From contig JANLJE010000024.1 of the NCBI GenBank assembly GCA_029255645.1, forward strand, positions 1-64,000: DNA of 64,000 nucleotides, written 5' to 3'. The position numbers were made by a program, and so were the translations under genes. Source of the stretch: Comamonadaceae bacterium. Lineage in GTDB: Bacteria > Pseudomonadota > Gammaproteobacteria > Burkholderiales > Rhodocyclaceae. Positions 43,191 to 54,274 of this stretch are shown here, one piece after another. Below the pieces are notes generated by a model, which saw only the letters and a program-made list of their open reading frames with translations, had not been told where the DNA came from and did no database searches. Position 1 is the first letter of the stretch. Every line of letters begins with the position of its first letter.

Positions 43191-44003
43191 TCAGAGGTTG
43201 GTGACGTGATCCGCACTCATCAAGGAAAGCGGAATCGCGGCGCGGCTGTCATGCATCGAGGCCGACGAGAGCAACGCCGCGATGGGGACGCCGCAATCGG
43301 CGGTATCCCTATGCAGCTTGTAGCCATTCCAGCTGATTTTGTAGCCTTGGGCATTGCACTTGCTGCCACGATCGCAACAGGTCGGAATCTCGGCCAACAT
43401 GCCAGGCAGTGTCTGCTGACGTTGGCGTGCCAGCGGCGAGCCCTTGGCTGCCGAACGGGCCTCACCCCGTGCCGGACGCCCCCGCTTCTTCGCGGGCTGC
43501 TTGGCCTGGCTTGCCTTGGATCGAGCCGGGCGTTCGCGGGCGGGAATGGCGGTGCCGTCGCGGCTTAGATGGCCGATCAGTTCATCGCCCAAGTGCGTCT
43601 TGATCAAGGACTCAGGAACCCGTTCGGGCAGACGACACTCGGAAAATTCTGCAAAGGCGCGCGAGAACGTCGATTCAGAAGGCCCCTTCTTGCACACGGG
43701 AAAACCGCAGATACGCCGTAAGGCACGATTCATCGTCAGGCGTTCGATCCGTCCCGTCGTCGTATCCAGGCCCAACACCGCTTTGGCCACAAAGGCGTTG
43801 GCCAACCAGGCACGTTCTTTGGGAGGCCGTCCGATACCACACCACGAAGACTTCACGAATTCCTCGATCCGCACCCATTCGAGGGTATGGATCACGCGCT
43901 CCCGTTTGGGAGTCAGTGTCCCGACTTCTTGCAGCAGTTCAGGCATCAGTTCATGCAGGATGACCCAGCGTTGCATGATCAGGTCGCGTTGGGTAGCATT
44001 CAT
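43191..44003 (-). mobile_element. IS5/IS1182-like transposase, C-terminally truncated
   Basis: MNATQRDLIMQRWVILHELMPELLQEVGTLTPKRERVIHTLEWVRIEEFVKSSW...FSRAFAEFSE...GHLSRDGTAIPARERP; ends at SADHVTNL without the rest of the catalytic domain. Confidence 0.75.
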
Positions 44004-44224
44004 GGGCGGGCGTTATGGTGTTCGGCTTGGTAACCACATCATGCCAGAAATGGCCGCCTGCCCATCCTTCAACTTGCCCTTTCCGGGCAAAAAAATCCTC
44101 AGCGACTACCGGGTTTTGCAAGAGGCTCATCTTCGTTTGATTGCGTGGGGATTGCTATCGTTCTATAGCAGGATTCACTGAAGATCTTGATTTTCCGATG
44201 TACTTAGCAAAAAGGAAGAAATTT

Positions 44225-44320
44225 ATGAGTAACGAATCAGTTAAAACACGTTGGTGGGAAAACTACCTTGTTCGCTACTTCCTCCCTTCTGTGGTTGGAA
44301 TGGTGATACTTAGATCCTGA
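44225..44320 (+). pseudogene. Small membrane-type ORF fragment cut by IS1380-like element
   Basis: MSNESVKTRWWENYLVRYFLPSVVGMVILRS then TGA formed within the IS terminus. Confidence 0.45.
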
Positions 44321-46053
44321 ATCCGTGAGCTCAACTCTATTTTGTCTTAATTCCTATTTATAAATCAATAACTTGCGTGTATAATGGCGCTTAACCCTGC
44401 AGGTGAGCGCGCCATGACCGATTTTATTATCAAGAAGCTACCCTACGACCTGAGTTCCAACGCCGGCTTGGCACTCGTTGGGCAGTATCTGAAGCGCATC
44501 CATCTGAACGCCCTGGTCGATCCGGCCTTTCCTGTGCGCTCGGGCATCTCCAACAGCGACATCGTGCGCACCTATCTGGCGCTGCTGTGCATGGGCAAGA
44601 GCGACTTCGAGGCGGCCGAGGCGTTTCGCTCCAGTGCCTTCGCCCGGCACGCGCTGGGCATGCGCCAGGCGCCATCGTGCGCGACCTTGCGTCAGCGCCT
44701 GGACGCCCAGGGCAGTGCGTGGTTCGAGCGGGTCGATCAGATCAACGAGCGGCTGCTGGCGCTGCGCCTCGATGGTCGGCCCGTCGATTTCGGCCTGCTG
44801 GCCAACGGCTACTGCCCCGTGGACATCGACACCTTTGCCATGGACAACGGCGATAGCGCCAAGGAGGGCGTGGGCCGCACCTATGCCGGGGTGGACGGCT
44901 ACTGCCCGCTGGCCGCCTACCTGGGCACGCAGGGCTACTGCCTGCAACTGGCGCTGCGCCCGGGCACGCAGCATTCGGCCTGTGAAAGCCAGTACAACCT
45001 GGAGCATGTGCTGCCGCTGGCCGCGCGGCTGAGCTCGGCGCCTTTGTTGCTGCGTGCCGATTCGGGCTTTTGCAGCAAGGATCTGATGCTGGCCGTGCAC
45101 TCCCACGCCAGTGCGTTGGGACGCACCGTCGATTACCTGATCAAGTGGAATCCGCGCAGCACCCCGGTGCAGGCTTGGGCGCAGGCCAAATGCGCCGATG
45201 AGGCCACCGTCTGGTGCCTGCTGCGCGAAGGCAAGCGCGCCTGCGTGTGGCAGGCGGATGTCGAACTGGCCCGGGGCGAGGACGATCAGCCCATCGTGGC
45301 CCGGCGCATCTACCGCCTGACCGAGCGCACCATCGACAAGCAAGGCAACCACCTGCTGCTGCCGCAGTACACCCTGGAGGGCTGGAGCACCAGCCTGCCC
45401 CAGAGCATCACGCCGGCGCAGATCATCGAGTTGTACTGCCAGCACGGCACCCATGAGCCGTTCCATTCCGAGTTCAAGACCGACATGGGGCTGGAGCGAC
45501 TGCCCTCGGGCAAGTTCGACACCAACTACCGGGTGTGTCAGATGGCCTGCGTGGCCATGAACCTGCTGCGCCTGATCGGCGTGCACACCCTGCACGGCAA
45601 GGATGCGCCCGTGCGCCACAAGGCCCAACGTCGGCGCATCAAGACCGTGATGGAGGAGATTGGTCTACAAGGCCGCGCGGCTCATTGGCCATGCGGGCCG
45701 CTGGGTGCTTGGTCTGGGCGAGCACGATCCGGGCTACGCGGCCTTTGCGCGCCATTACGCCCAACTGCGGGCGACATAGACGGGCGACATGGCGCAGCGC
45801 GGTGCCCTGACCAGCGACTGCGAACCTTTCCGGCAACACCCGCCACCCGTGCAGCCATCGCTGCAGGCCCAGCCCTGCACGCTGCGTACCGAACACCGGT
45901 TGTGGAGTGTCTTGATGGCCGCTGGGACGACGTTCATGCCCGCCATAACGGCCAGCGCAGGGTCTTGGACGCATGCAGGCAGGCAATCCGGGCGACGAAA
46001 TTCAGAAAATCCAATGAGGTGCGGATTCGTTATGGGGTGGTCACGGATTCAGG
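44316..46053 (+). mobile_element. IS1380-family insertion sequence
   Basis: Inverted termini CCTGAATCCGTGA (44316) and TCACGGATTCAGG (46041-46053); transposase inside. Confidence 0.85.
44414..45779 (+). pseudogene. IS1380-family transposase with frameshift near C-terminus
   Basis: MTDFIIKKLPYDLSSNAGLALVGQYLKRIHLNALVDPAFPVRSGISNSDIVRTYLALLCMGKSDFEA; C-terminal VYKAARLIGHAGRWVLGLGEHDPGYAAFARHYAQLRAT lies in another frame. Confidence 0.75.
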
Positions 46054-46410
46054 ATTTATACAACGTTGACCTGATCAACGATGCCGAGAAAGAGCAATTG
46101 CGGCAATTCTGAAATCAGGAAAACAAGGTACAGTAAAAAACAGACCACGGTTTTCCGCGCCGGGGGCACATTATCGAGCAACACACGAAAACCGAAAATA
46201 AAACACCATGGACGGCATGATGCTCACGACAACTATCTTGACAAACAGCGCTCCCATGGAGTAAAAAACCGGCCCATACCCAACCTTTTTGAACCCCATC
46301 TTTCGATACTGGATGCCTTGATGTGGCTTGCCCCGGAACAGATCCGGGAAGCCCTGCTCACTCACTTATGCATCGTCGATGGATTCCCACTCTCCGGCAC
46401 ACGGTGACCC

Positions 46411-49400
46411 ATGCCCCCTCTCCCTCTCGTCAGCATCCTCATCCCGGCCTACAACCCTCGCTATTTTCAGGAAGCCCTGCACAGTGCCCTGGAGCAGACT
46501 TACCCGAATATTGAAATCATCGTCTGCGACGACAGCGCCGACGAGCGCATTGGGGAGATTGCAACAACCACCTGGAAACGCCCGGTCCACTATGAGAAAA
46601 ATCCGGTCCGCCTGCAGGGACGAGGCAATTTCAACAAATGTATTTCCCTGGCCCAGGGTGAATACATCAAGTTTCTCAATGATGATGACCGCCTGACCCG
46701 GGACTGCATCGCCAAACTGGTTGCCCCCCTGATCCTGTTCCCGGAACTATCCTTGGCCACCTCGAAGCGCCGACGCATTGACGCAGAGGGAAATCCGCTA
46801 CCCGACAGTGAATCCACCCTGACGCCGGTAACCGAAGATAGCCGGCTGCGGGGCCCGTCCGTCTGCAGGGCGATCCTCACCAGCATGACCAATTTCATCG
46901 GAGAGCCCTCGACAGCCCTGGTCCGCCGTAGCGCCCTGCCCCCACCCGGCACGGATGTCCTGAGTTACCAGGGCGTCCCCTTTGACTATATGGGCGATGT
47001 GGCCATGTGGTTCAATGCCCTGGGCCAGGGTGATGCCGTTTACCTCACCGAAGCCCTGAGTGACTTCCGCGTGCACGGCGAACAATACCAGCAGACCGAA
47101 GGTACCGGTGCCCTGGCCCTGCCCAACCACCTCCTCCTCTGTCGCCTCGGTTTGCAGCAGGGCCTCATCGACGCCGAAACGGCCGAAGAACTGGAAAGCC
47201 GCCCCCGGATGATCCCCGGCTGGGCCACGCTGCAGTTCAAGCCCCTGCAACAGACCACCGGGGACTGGCAGGAAGCCATGCTTTACTTCGGCCCGGAACG
47301 CATCCCCAAAGGCGCAAGCTCCGCCCAGCTCACCTCAGCCGAACAAGCCCAGTATGCCGAGTTCGATTGGCAGCTTTACGGTGCCAGCAACCCGGAAGGC
47401 ATGCATGGCGGCGAATCCTGGCTCACCGATCACTTCCTCCAGCACGGCCAGTTCGAATACCGGCTGGGAACGCCCCGTTACGCCCATGATGCCAACCGGT
47501 TCACCCGGCAATGCACCAAGCTCTGGAGCCAGTTGCTGGTGGATGAGGCGGGCCAGGCCCGCCCCTGCCCCCGCTTTGCGCCCTTGTTCAATATCTACGA
47601 ACCTGGTAGCAGGGATGGCCTGGATGCGGCACGCCTGCACTTCCTGACCGGCCGGCCCCAGGGTCCGTGCGCCGACTGCGACCTGCATCCCCTGGTACCT
47701 CTGGCCCCGTTCGTGAGGCACAATTTCGACGCGGATCGCCAACTGCTGCAAGCCCGGCCCGGGCGGGTCATGGTCAGCACAACCCCGGCACCCGCCGTCG
47801 CGCCGGAACACGTGCTGGTGGTCGGCCACAGTGCCGGGCGCGCCGGAGGGGAATTCATAGCCTTGTCCATCGTCAAGGCCCTGCGGGAAGAACGGGGTTG
47901 CACGGTCAGCCTGATCCTGGCCCGCGGCGGCGAGCTGGTGGAGGAGTTCCGCCGCTACGCCCAGGTGTATGTGGTGGGAGAAGACCTGGGAGGCCCCGAA
48001 GCCGTGCGCAAACTGGCGACCTGGCTCAGGCTCCAGGGGGTTCGCCACGCTATCTGCAACACCGTGGTGGTCGGCCGCTACGCCAGCCTGCTGAAAGGCC
48101 TGGGCTACCAGGTGACGCATTTGGTCCACGAACTGGGCACCAGCATCGAACGCTTTTTGCCCAAGGAAGACCGACTGGGGGTTTGCGACCACACCGACAC
48201 CATCGTCTTTCCCATACGCTTCGTCGAGGCCAGTTTCCTGAACCGCTACGCTCCCCGCACCACCGTGCTTCAGCGCCATCCCCAGGGGATAGAACCCGAC
48301 TTTCCCCGCCCCCTGGACCGGGCTCCGATCCGGCGCCGCCTGCGCGGCAGACTGGGGCTGCCCTCGGACAGCCGGCTGGTAATCGGCGCCGGCAGCGGCG
48401 AATTGCGCAAGGGCCCCGACCTGTTCATCCAGGTGGCGAAGCGGATCCTGGCCGACGCCAACGACAGTAGTACCCATTTTGTCTGGCTGGGCCAACTGGA
48501 TGCAGCGCTAACCTCCTGGATCGAACACGACCGGCATGCTATGGGGCTTGATCAGCGGGTCCACCTGGCCGGCCTGCAATCCGACCTCGCCGATTACTAC
48601 CTGGGCGCCGATGTCTTCCTGATGACATCCCGGGAAGATCCCCTGCCCAATGTGGTGATTGAATCCATGTATGCAGGGCTCCCGGTGATCGCCTTTGCCG
48701 AAGGGGGCGGCACCCCCGAACTGCTGGAAGAGGGCTGCGGCGTCGTGGTGCCCTACCTGGATACGGACGCCATGGCTGCAGCAACCCGTCACCTGCTCGA
48801 TGATCCCGAGGCTGCCCAAAGCATCGGCAAACTGGCCGCCCGGCGCATCGAGACCGGTTTTCGCCGGGCCGATTACGTGGACTTTCTCCTGTCCCGCTTC
48901 ACAGCCCCGGTCCACCGGGTCACCCTGGTCCTATCCGGCCAGGACGCCGCCGAGCTCGGCCAGCAACTGGAACGACTGAGCGCCAGTTTCGACACGATCG
49001 CCTGGCGCCCCGACGCCCTGCTCCTGATCAGCCCTGAGGCCGGTCCCATGAACCTGCCGCCAGCCCTGTCCCGAATCAGAACCGACCATCTGATCCTGCC
49101 TCGAGATACCTTACCGGCAGAACTGCTGTCCCAGGCGGTGGCCCAAGCCGACACTGAATTGCTCTGGTTCGTAGACCTGCCCTTGGAGCGGATCACCGAC
49201 GACCTGCCCTCCCTGCTCACGGTCTTTGACTCCCCCAAGGTAGTGGCGGCTTTCGGCCCCGGCCACAACCCCGCCCAACCGGAAGCCCTGGCGCCGATTC
49301 CCCAGGCCCTGCTCGGCCTGAACGAGCGACACTGGCTCAAGCCCCACTGGCTTGATGAAGAATCAGCCGCCCCCCTGGCCCGAAGCACACCGGTCCTGGC

Positions 49401-50991
49401 CCTCGCCTCCGGCCTGCTGCGCCGGGCAGCCATCAAAGAACTGCTTAAAACCCTAAACCTCAAAAGCAAAAAGCAAAACCCCCTCTGGTTCTGGCCGCTG
49501 CTGGTAGAACTCAGCAAGCTCGGCACCCTGGGTTGGACGCCCCGTCCCACGATCGTATCGCTAGACAATGTGCTGCCGGGCACCGGGGAAGAAGCGCCTG
49601 CCTGGTGGGAACACTGGTGCCAGGCCCAGGACGCCGCAGCCCAGTGTCTGCCCGCCGCCAGCAGGCCTGAACAGGAGCAAGACCGCCGCCAGTTGCGTGA
49701 TGCCCTGTGCCTGTCCATCGCAACAATTGGCAAACAAAAATCAGGAACCCGGGCCGTCTCGCTCCTGAGCCCCCAGCCAGCAGCCCTGCCCCCCATGGAT
49801 GAACTGATCCGTTACAACCAGGCCGCCGAGCAGCTGGAACGGGGCCTGCTGGATAAGGCCCAGGCCCTGCTGCTGGACCTGGCCCAGCAGGGCAGCACCC
49901 TGTGGCAGGTCTATTTCGACCTGGGCCGCATCGCCTTCGAGCGGGAACAGACCGAGACCGCCATCAACCATTTTCGCACCGCGGCCGGCCTGGAATTTTC
50001 CTCCACCCACGCCCTGCGCAACCTGATCGCCATCTACACCATGACCGGCGAATACGGCGCCGCCCTCGCTGCCACCGGCCTCACCCTGCGCCGGGAAAGC
50101 GATCCGGAACTGCAGGCCCACCTGCAGGCCATCGTCACCGAGGCCAACGTGAACCTGGATAGCCTGGACTGGGCCTCGCCGAAATGGCAAGAGAAGTTAA
50201 GCGGACAACAAGAGGAAATTCAAGAACTAAGACAAAACCTCGAGCAGGCAAGGCGCGTCATTGAAAATCTGGAAAGAAACAAACTCGTAGGGCAATTTCA
50301 GAAATCCACTCCTTATATCGCCGCCAATAAACCATACAACAAGATATTTGGCATCGGCTACAACAAGACGGGAACAACGTCACTTGAAAAGATATTCAAG
50401 GATATGGGCCTCAATGTACCGGATCAGGCCGAACAGGAAAAAACCATCGTCCATGAACTGTACCTTGGCAACTACGAGCCACTCGTCAAATTCGTGAAGC
50501 AGTACGATGCATTCCAGGATCTGCCGTTCTCCCAGGGTGAATACTATGCCGTGGCAGATATCCTGTTCCCCAACAGCAAATTCATCCTGACTATCCGCGA
50601 TCCGGAAAAATGGTTTCACAGCCTGTGCGAATTCCACAAAAAAACATTCAAAGTTAAAGACATCAGCGAATTCAACGAAGCCTTCTTCAAAGACAAGGAT
50701 CTTTATCTCTATAAAAACTACTGCTACGAAAATGCGTTGCGGCGGGTGACCATAATTGAGAACAACCAAACCACGGCAGACTGGTCATTGCTTTATGACA
50801 AAGACTACAACATCAATCTGTACAAGACACGCAACGAACGAATCGCTAGCTATTTCAGAAACAGGCCCGATGACTTGCTCATCATCGACCTGGAGCAAGA
50901 AGTGGACACTGAAAAGATCGTGAATTTTCTAAAACTGCCCAAAGAGAAAATCGCCCCCACCCCTCACCTCAACAAGACGCGGCCTTGCTAG
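46411..50991 (+). CDS. GT2 - GT4 glycosyltransferase - TPR - sulfotransferase-like fusion (1526 aa)
   Basis: GT2 PLVSILIPAYNPRYFQEALHSALEQTYPNIEIIVCDDSAD; GT4 LPSDSRLVIGAGSGELRKGPDLFIQVAKRI...FLMTSREDPLPNVVIESMYAGLPVIAFAEGGGTPELLE; TPR-like LEFSSTHALRNLIAIY; C-terminal FGIGYNKTGTTSLEKIFKDMGL...KFILTIRDPEKWFHSLCEF. Confidence 0.85.
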   Translation: MPPLPLVSILIPAYNPRYFQEALHSALEQTYPNIEIIVCDDSADERIGEIATTTWKRPVHYEKNPVRLQGRGNFNKCISLAQGEYIKFLNDDDRLTRDCIAKLVAPLILFPELSLATSKRRRIDAEGNPLPDSESTLTPVTEDSRLRGPSVCRAILTSMTNFIGEPSTALVRRSALPPPGTDVLSYQGVPFDYMGDVAMWFNALGQGDAVYLTEALSDFRVHGEQYQQTEGTGALALPNHLLLCRLGLQQGLIDAETAEELESRPRMIPGWATLQFKPLQQTTGDWQEAMLYFGPERIPKGASSAQLTSAEQAQYAEFDWQLYGASNPEGMHGGESWLTDHFLQHGQFEYRLGTPRYAHDANRFTRQCTKLWSQLLVDEAGQARPCPRFAPLFNIYEPGSRDGLDAARLHFLTGRPQGPCADCDLHPLVPLAPFVRHNFDADRQLLQARPGRVMVSTTPAPAVAPEHVLVVGHSAGRAGGEFIALSIVKALREERGCTVSLILARGGELVEEFRRYAQVYVVGEDLGGPEAVRKLATWLRLQGVRHAICNTVVVGRYASLLKGLGYQVTHLVHELGTSIERFLPKEDRLGVCDHTDTIVFPIRFVEASFLNRYAPRTTVLQRHPQGIEPDFPRPLDRAPIRRRLRGRLGLPSDSRLVIGAGSGELRKGPDLFIQVAKRILADANDSSTHFVWLGQLDAALTSWIEHDRHAMGLDQRVHLAGLQSDLADYYLGADVFLMTSREDPLPNVVIESMYAGLPVIAFAEGGGTPELLEEGCGVVVPYLDTDAMAAATRHLLDDPEAAQSIGKLAARRIETGFRRADYVDFLLSRFTAPVHRVTLVLSGQDAAELGQQLERLSASFDTIAWRPDALLLISPEAGPMNLPPALSRIRTDHLILPRDTLPAELLSQAVAQADTELLWFVDLPLERITDDLPSLLTVFDSPKVVAAFGPGHNPAQPEALAPIPQALLGLNERHWLKPHWLDEESAAPLARSTPVLALASGLLRRAAIKELLKTLNLKSKKQNPLWFWPLLVELSKLGTLGWTPRPTIVSLDNVLPGTGEEAPAWWEHWCQAQDAAAQCLPAASRPEQEQDRRQLRDALCLSIATIGKQKSGTRAVSLLSPQPAALPPMDELIRYNQAAEQLERGLLDKAQALLLDLAQQGSTLWQVYFDLGRIAFEREQTETAINHFRTAAGLEFSSTHALRNLIAIYTMTGEYGAALAATGLTLRRESDPELQAHLQAIVTEANVNLDSLDWASPKWQEKLSGQQEEIQELRQNLEQARRVIENLERNKLVGQFQKSTPYIAANKPYNKIFGIGYNKTGTTSLEKIFKDMGLNVPDQAEQEKTIVHELYLGNYEPLVKFVKQYDAFQDLPFSQGEYYAVADILFPNSKFILTIRDPEKWFHSLCEFHKKTFKVKDISEFNEAFFKDKDLYLYKNYCYENALRRVTIIENNQTTADWSLLYDKDYNINLYKTRNERIASYFRNRPDDLLIIDLEQEVDTEKIVNFLKLPKEKIAPTPHLNKTRPC

Positions 50992-51022
50992 GATTTCCAT
51001 TCCCAATGTCACAAAACATGCG

Positions 51023-52654
51023 TTGGAGAAATACATGGATACGGAGGAATTACCTGTTCGTTCCGAACACAGCTGGCAAGCAGCTCAATCGTTCATCGCC
51101 CCCAGGAAAGAGAGACTGAACATGCACAAGCCCCAGGAAATCCGCCAAGCCCTGCGCTTCCTGGACGACCTGCGCCAGGTCCACCAGTCGATCCAGGCCC
51201 GCCTGCACGCCCCCGCTGCCGCGCCGGCAGCGGCCCCCGTATCCTGCCCACCACCGGCGCCCCCCCTGGCCTTCGAAGATGAAAACCGGGGCTACGCCGA
51301 GGCGGAAGCCCTGCTCAAAGCCGGCGACACGGCAGCCGCCCTGGAACGGCTCCAGGACCTGGCCACCCGGGGCGCCCTGCGCTGGGACATCCACAACGAC
51401 CTGGGCACCCTGCTGCTCAACGCCGGACAGCTGGAGGCGGGTCTGCAGGCCCTGAAAACCGCTGCCAGCCTGGAGTTTTCCTCTACCCATGCCCTGCGCA
51501 ACCTGATCGTGGCCTATGTCCAGCAGGGCGAAATCGCCAATGCCTTGGCCGCCAGCTGCCTGCTGCTGCGCAAAGAACCCCAGAACCCGGACATCCCGGC
51601 CTTCCTGCGGGACCTGCTGCTGGAAGCCTCGCCCCGGCTCGACGACTACGGCTGGCTGTCACCCCGTCTGGCCGAGACACTGACTGAGCAGGAACGCCTG
51701 CGTGCCCAGCTCGAGGCGGACGCGCCCCGCCAGCAGGCCCAGGCCCTGAAGGCCGAACTGTTCGACTGGTGCCGGGAAGTCCCCGCCCTGCCCGAGCCGG
51801 CCACTCCGTCGCCCTGGGCCCCGCCGCCGGCCATCGACCACGCCGACCAGGCCAGTTGCATCGTCTTCCTGCCTCCCACCTGCGGTGGGGTGTCGGTGTA
51901 CCGGATCATGTCCGTCCTCTGCGCCCGGCATTACCACTACATCAACTTCGAGGTGGCGGCCTACATGGCCAACGACCCCTACCAGGGGGAGCTGAGCGCC
52001 AAGGCCGGCTACGACTACGCCCTCAGAGGCAGCGTCTATTCCTGGCGGGAAGCCCAGCGCCTGGGCGAATCCCTGCGCAACTCGGCCCTCGCCCCGGACG
52101 ATTTCCGCCACCTGGTGGTGCTGCGCGACCCCCGCGACAGCCTGGTCTCCCTCTACCACATCCTGCGCGACCCCCAGTACGTGCCGCCCAAGGAGCTGAC
52201 CGCCTTCCAGGAACACAACCTGCGCGAGAAGGAACGCCTGGCCGCCATGAGTGTGGACGAGTATGTGATCGAATCCGCCCCCTATTGGGCCCAGAACATC
52301 ACCAACCTGGCTGATCTGCTGGCGGATGTGCCCCCCGAGCGGCTCGAATTCCTCAGCTACGCGGTGCTCTGCGAGGATTTCCCCGCCTTCCTGCAGCGCC
52401 TGACGGGTTTTCTCCAGATCAGGCCGAACCGCCGGGTCTACGAAGACCTGCTCGCCACCGAGGACGTGAAGCGCCAGGACACCCTGCGCAAGACCTCCAT
52501 GGCCCGCCTGGCCAAGGCTGCCCCCCTGCCCGGCCGGCACAAACGGGAACTGCGCCCCGACACCATCGCCGAACTGAACCGGATCACCGCCCGGGCCCGG
52601 CAGTGGATGGCAGCCCTGGAAGTGCCCGAATACCGGCACCTCTACAACGACTGA
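51023..52654 (+). CDS. TPR-linked sulfotransferase-like protein, copy 1
   Basis: TPR-like LEFSSTHALRNLIVAYVQQGE; catalytic-like CIVFLPPTCGGVSVYRIMSVL and HLVVLRDPRDSLVSLYHIL. Confidence 0.7.
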   Translation: MEKYMDTEELPVRSEHSWQAAQSFIAPRKERLNMHKPQEIRQALRFLDDLRQVHQSIQARLHAPAAAPAAAPVSCPPPAPPLAFEDENRGYAEAEALLKAGDTAAALERLQDLATRGALRWDIHNDLGTLLLNAGQLEAGLQALKTAASLEFSSTHALRNLIVAYVQQGEIANALAASCLLLRKEPQNPDIPAFLRDLLLEASPRLDDYGWLSPRLAETLTEQERLRAQLEADAPRQQAQALKAELFDWCREVPALPEPATPSPWAPPPAIDHADQASCIVFLPPTCGGVSVYRIMSVLCARHYHYINFEVAAYMANDPYQGELSAKAGYDYALRGSVYSWREAQRLGESLRNSALAPDDFRHLVVLRDPRDSLVSLYHILRDPQYVPPKELTAFQEHNLREKERLAAMSVDEYVIESAPYWAQNITNLADLLADVPPERLEFLSYAVLCEDFPAFLQRLTGFLQIRPNRRVYEDLLATEDVKRQDTLRKTSMARLAKAAPLPGRHKRELRPDTIAELNRITARARQWMAALEVPEYRHLYND

Positions 52655-52746
52655 ACGGCAGCCGAACCTGACTTGAAGCCGATGCCAGCCACTCTCGCCC
52701 CCTTGTGTGCGCCCTGCATCCCCACCGATGCCGGGAGGGCTTGCGG

Positions 52747-54274
52747 ATGACCGCACCGGACAGCCTGCCTTTGCGCCAGGCCCTGCGTTACCTAAGCGAA
52801 CTGGGAGAACGGCGGCAAAGTATCCTGGAGCAGCTCCAGCCCCCCCCGCCACCGGAGCCCGGGCCGACCCGGGCGACTCCCTCCCAGCCCCCTACGGCGG
52901 CCGAGGAGGATAGGGCCTATGCCGAGGCCGAGCAGCTCCTGGCAGGAGGGCAGCGGCAGGCCGCCCTGGAAAAACTGCAGGACCTGGCCGCCCGGGGTGC
53001 CATCCGCTGGGAAATCCACAATGACCTGGGCAGCCTGCTGCTCGAAGCTGGGGACGCCCATGCTGCTCTGCAGGCCCTCAGGACGGCGGTAAGCCTGGAA
53101 TTCTCCAGCACCCATGCCCTGCGCAACCTGATCGTCGCCTGCGTCGGCCAGGGTGAACTGGCCAATGCCCTGGCCGCCAGCGCCCTGCTGCTACGTCGGG
53201 AACCCGGCAACCCGGACATCCCCGTCCTGCTGCGTGACCTGCTCCTGGAGGCAGGCCCGCGCCTGGACGACTACGCCTGGCTGTCCACCGACCTGGCCGC
53301 CAGCCTGGCTGCCCATGCGGAACGCCAAGCCCGGGCCGAAGCCGACCGGCCCCGGCAGCGGGCCGCAGCCCTCAAGGCCGAATTGTTCGAGGCCTGCACC
53401 GACCTGCCCCAGCCCAGGCGGGAGGGCGGGTTCGACTGGCAAGCCCCGACGGCAATTGGCCACCAGGACAACCGTAGCTGCCTGCTGTTCATCCCCCCCA
53501 CCTGCGGCAGCGCCTCGGTGTACCGGATCATGGAGGCCATCAGCCGGCACCACTACCGCTACCTCAATTTCCAGGTGGAGGCCCAGTTGGCCAACACGCC
53601 CCTGGAGGGGGAACTCACCGCCCGGCACGGCTACCCCTACGAACTCACGGGGACCATCTATTCCTGGCGGGACAGCCAGCGCCTGCGCGAATCCCTGGAC
53701 AACTCCTTGCTCTCGCCCCGGGATTTCCGGCACCTGCTGATCCTCCGGGACCCCCGCGACAGTCTGGTCTCCTTCTATCACATCCTGCGCGACCCCCGGC
53801 ATCTGCCGCCCCCAGAACTGACCACCTACCAGGAGACCGCCCGCAAGGAAAAAGAGCGCCTCGACAGGCTCTCCCTGGACGACTACGTCCTCGAAAATGC
53901 CGCAGCCTGGTGCCGCAACATCGACGGCCAGGCCCGCCTGCTGGAGGATGTGCCGCCCGAACAGGTGGAATTCCTGAGCTACGCCGTACTGAGCGGACTT
54001 CCCCCGCTTCCTGGCGCGCCTGACCGCCTTCCTGCAGATCCGGCCCCGTCGCCCGGTCCTCGACCATCTGCTGCGCACCGAGGACGTCAGGAAAAAAGAC
54101 ACCCTGCTGCCCTAGTCCCTGGCCCACTTCACCCACGCCTCACCCCAGCCCGGCCGCCATCGACGGGAACTGCGCCCCGCCACCATCGCGGCCCTGAACC
54201 GGATCACTGCCGGTACCCGGGCCTGGATGGCCGCCCTGGAAGCCCCAGGCTACCAGCACCTCTACGATGACTGA
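52747..54274 (+). pseudogene. TPR-linked sulfotransferase-like protein, copy 2, C-terminus disrupted
   Basis: Collinear with copy 1 through EFLSYAVLS, then frame change near 53993; copy-1-like FPRFLARLTAFLQIRPRRPVLDHLLRTEDVRKKDTLLP*SLAHF...GRHRRELRPATIAALNRI is in another frame with TAG at 54113. Confidence 0.75.
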
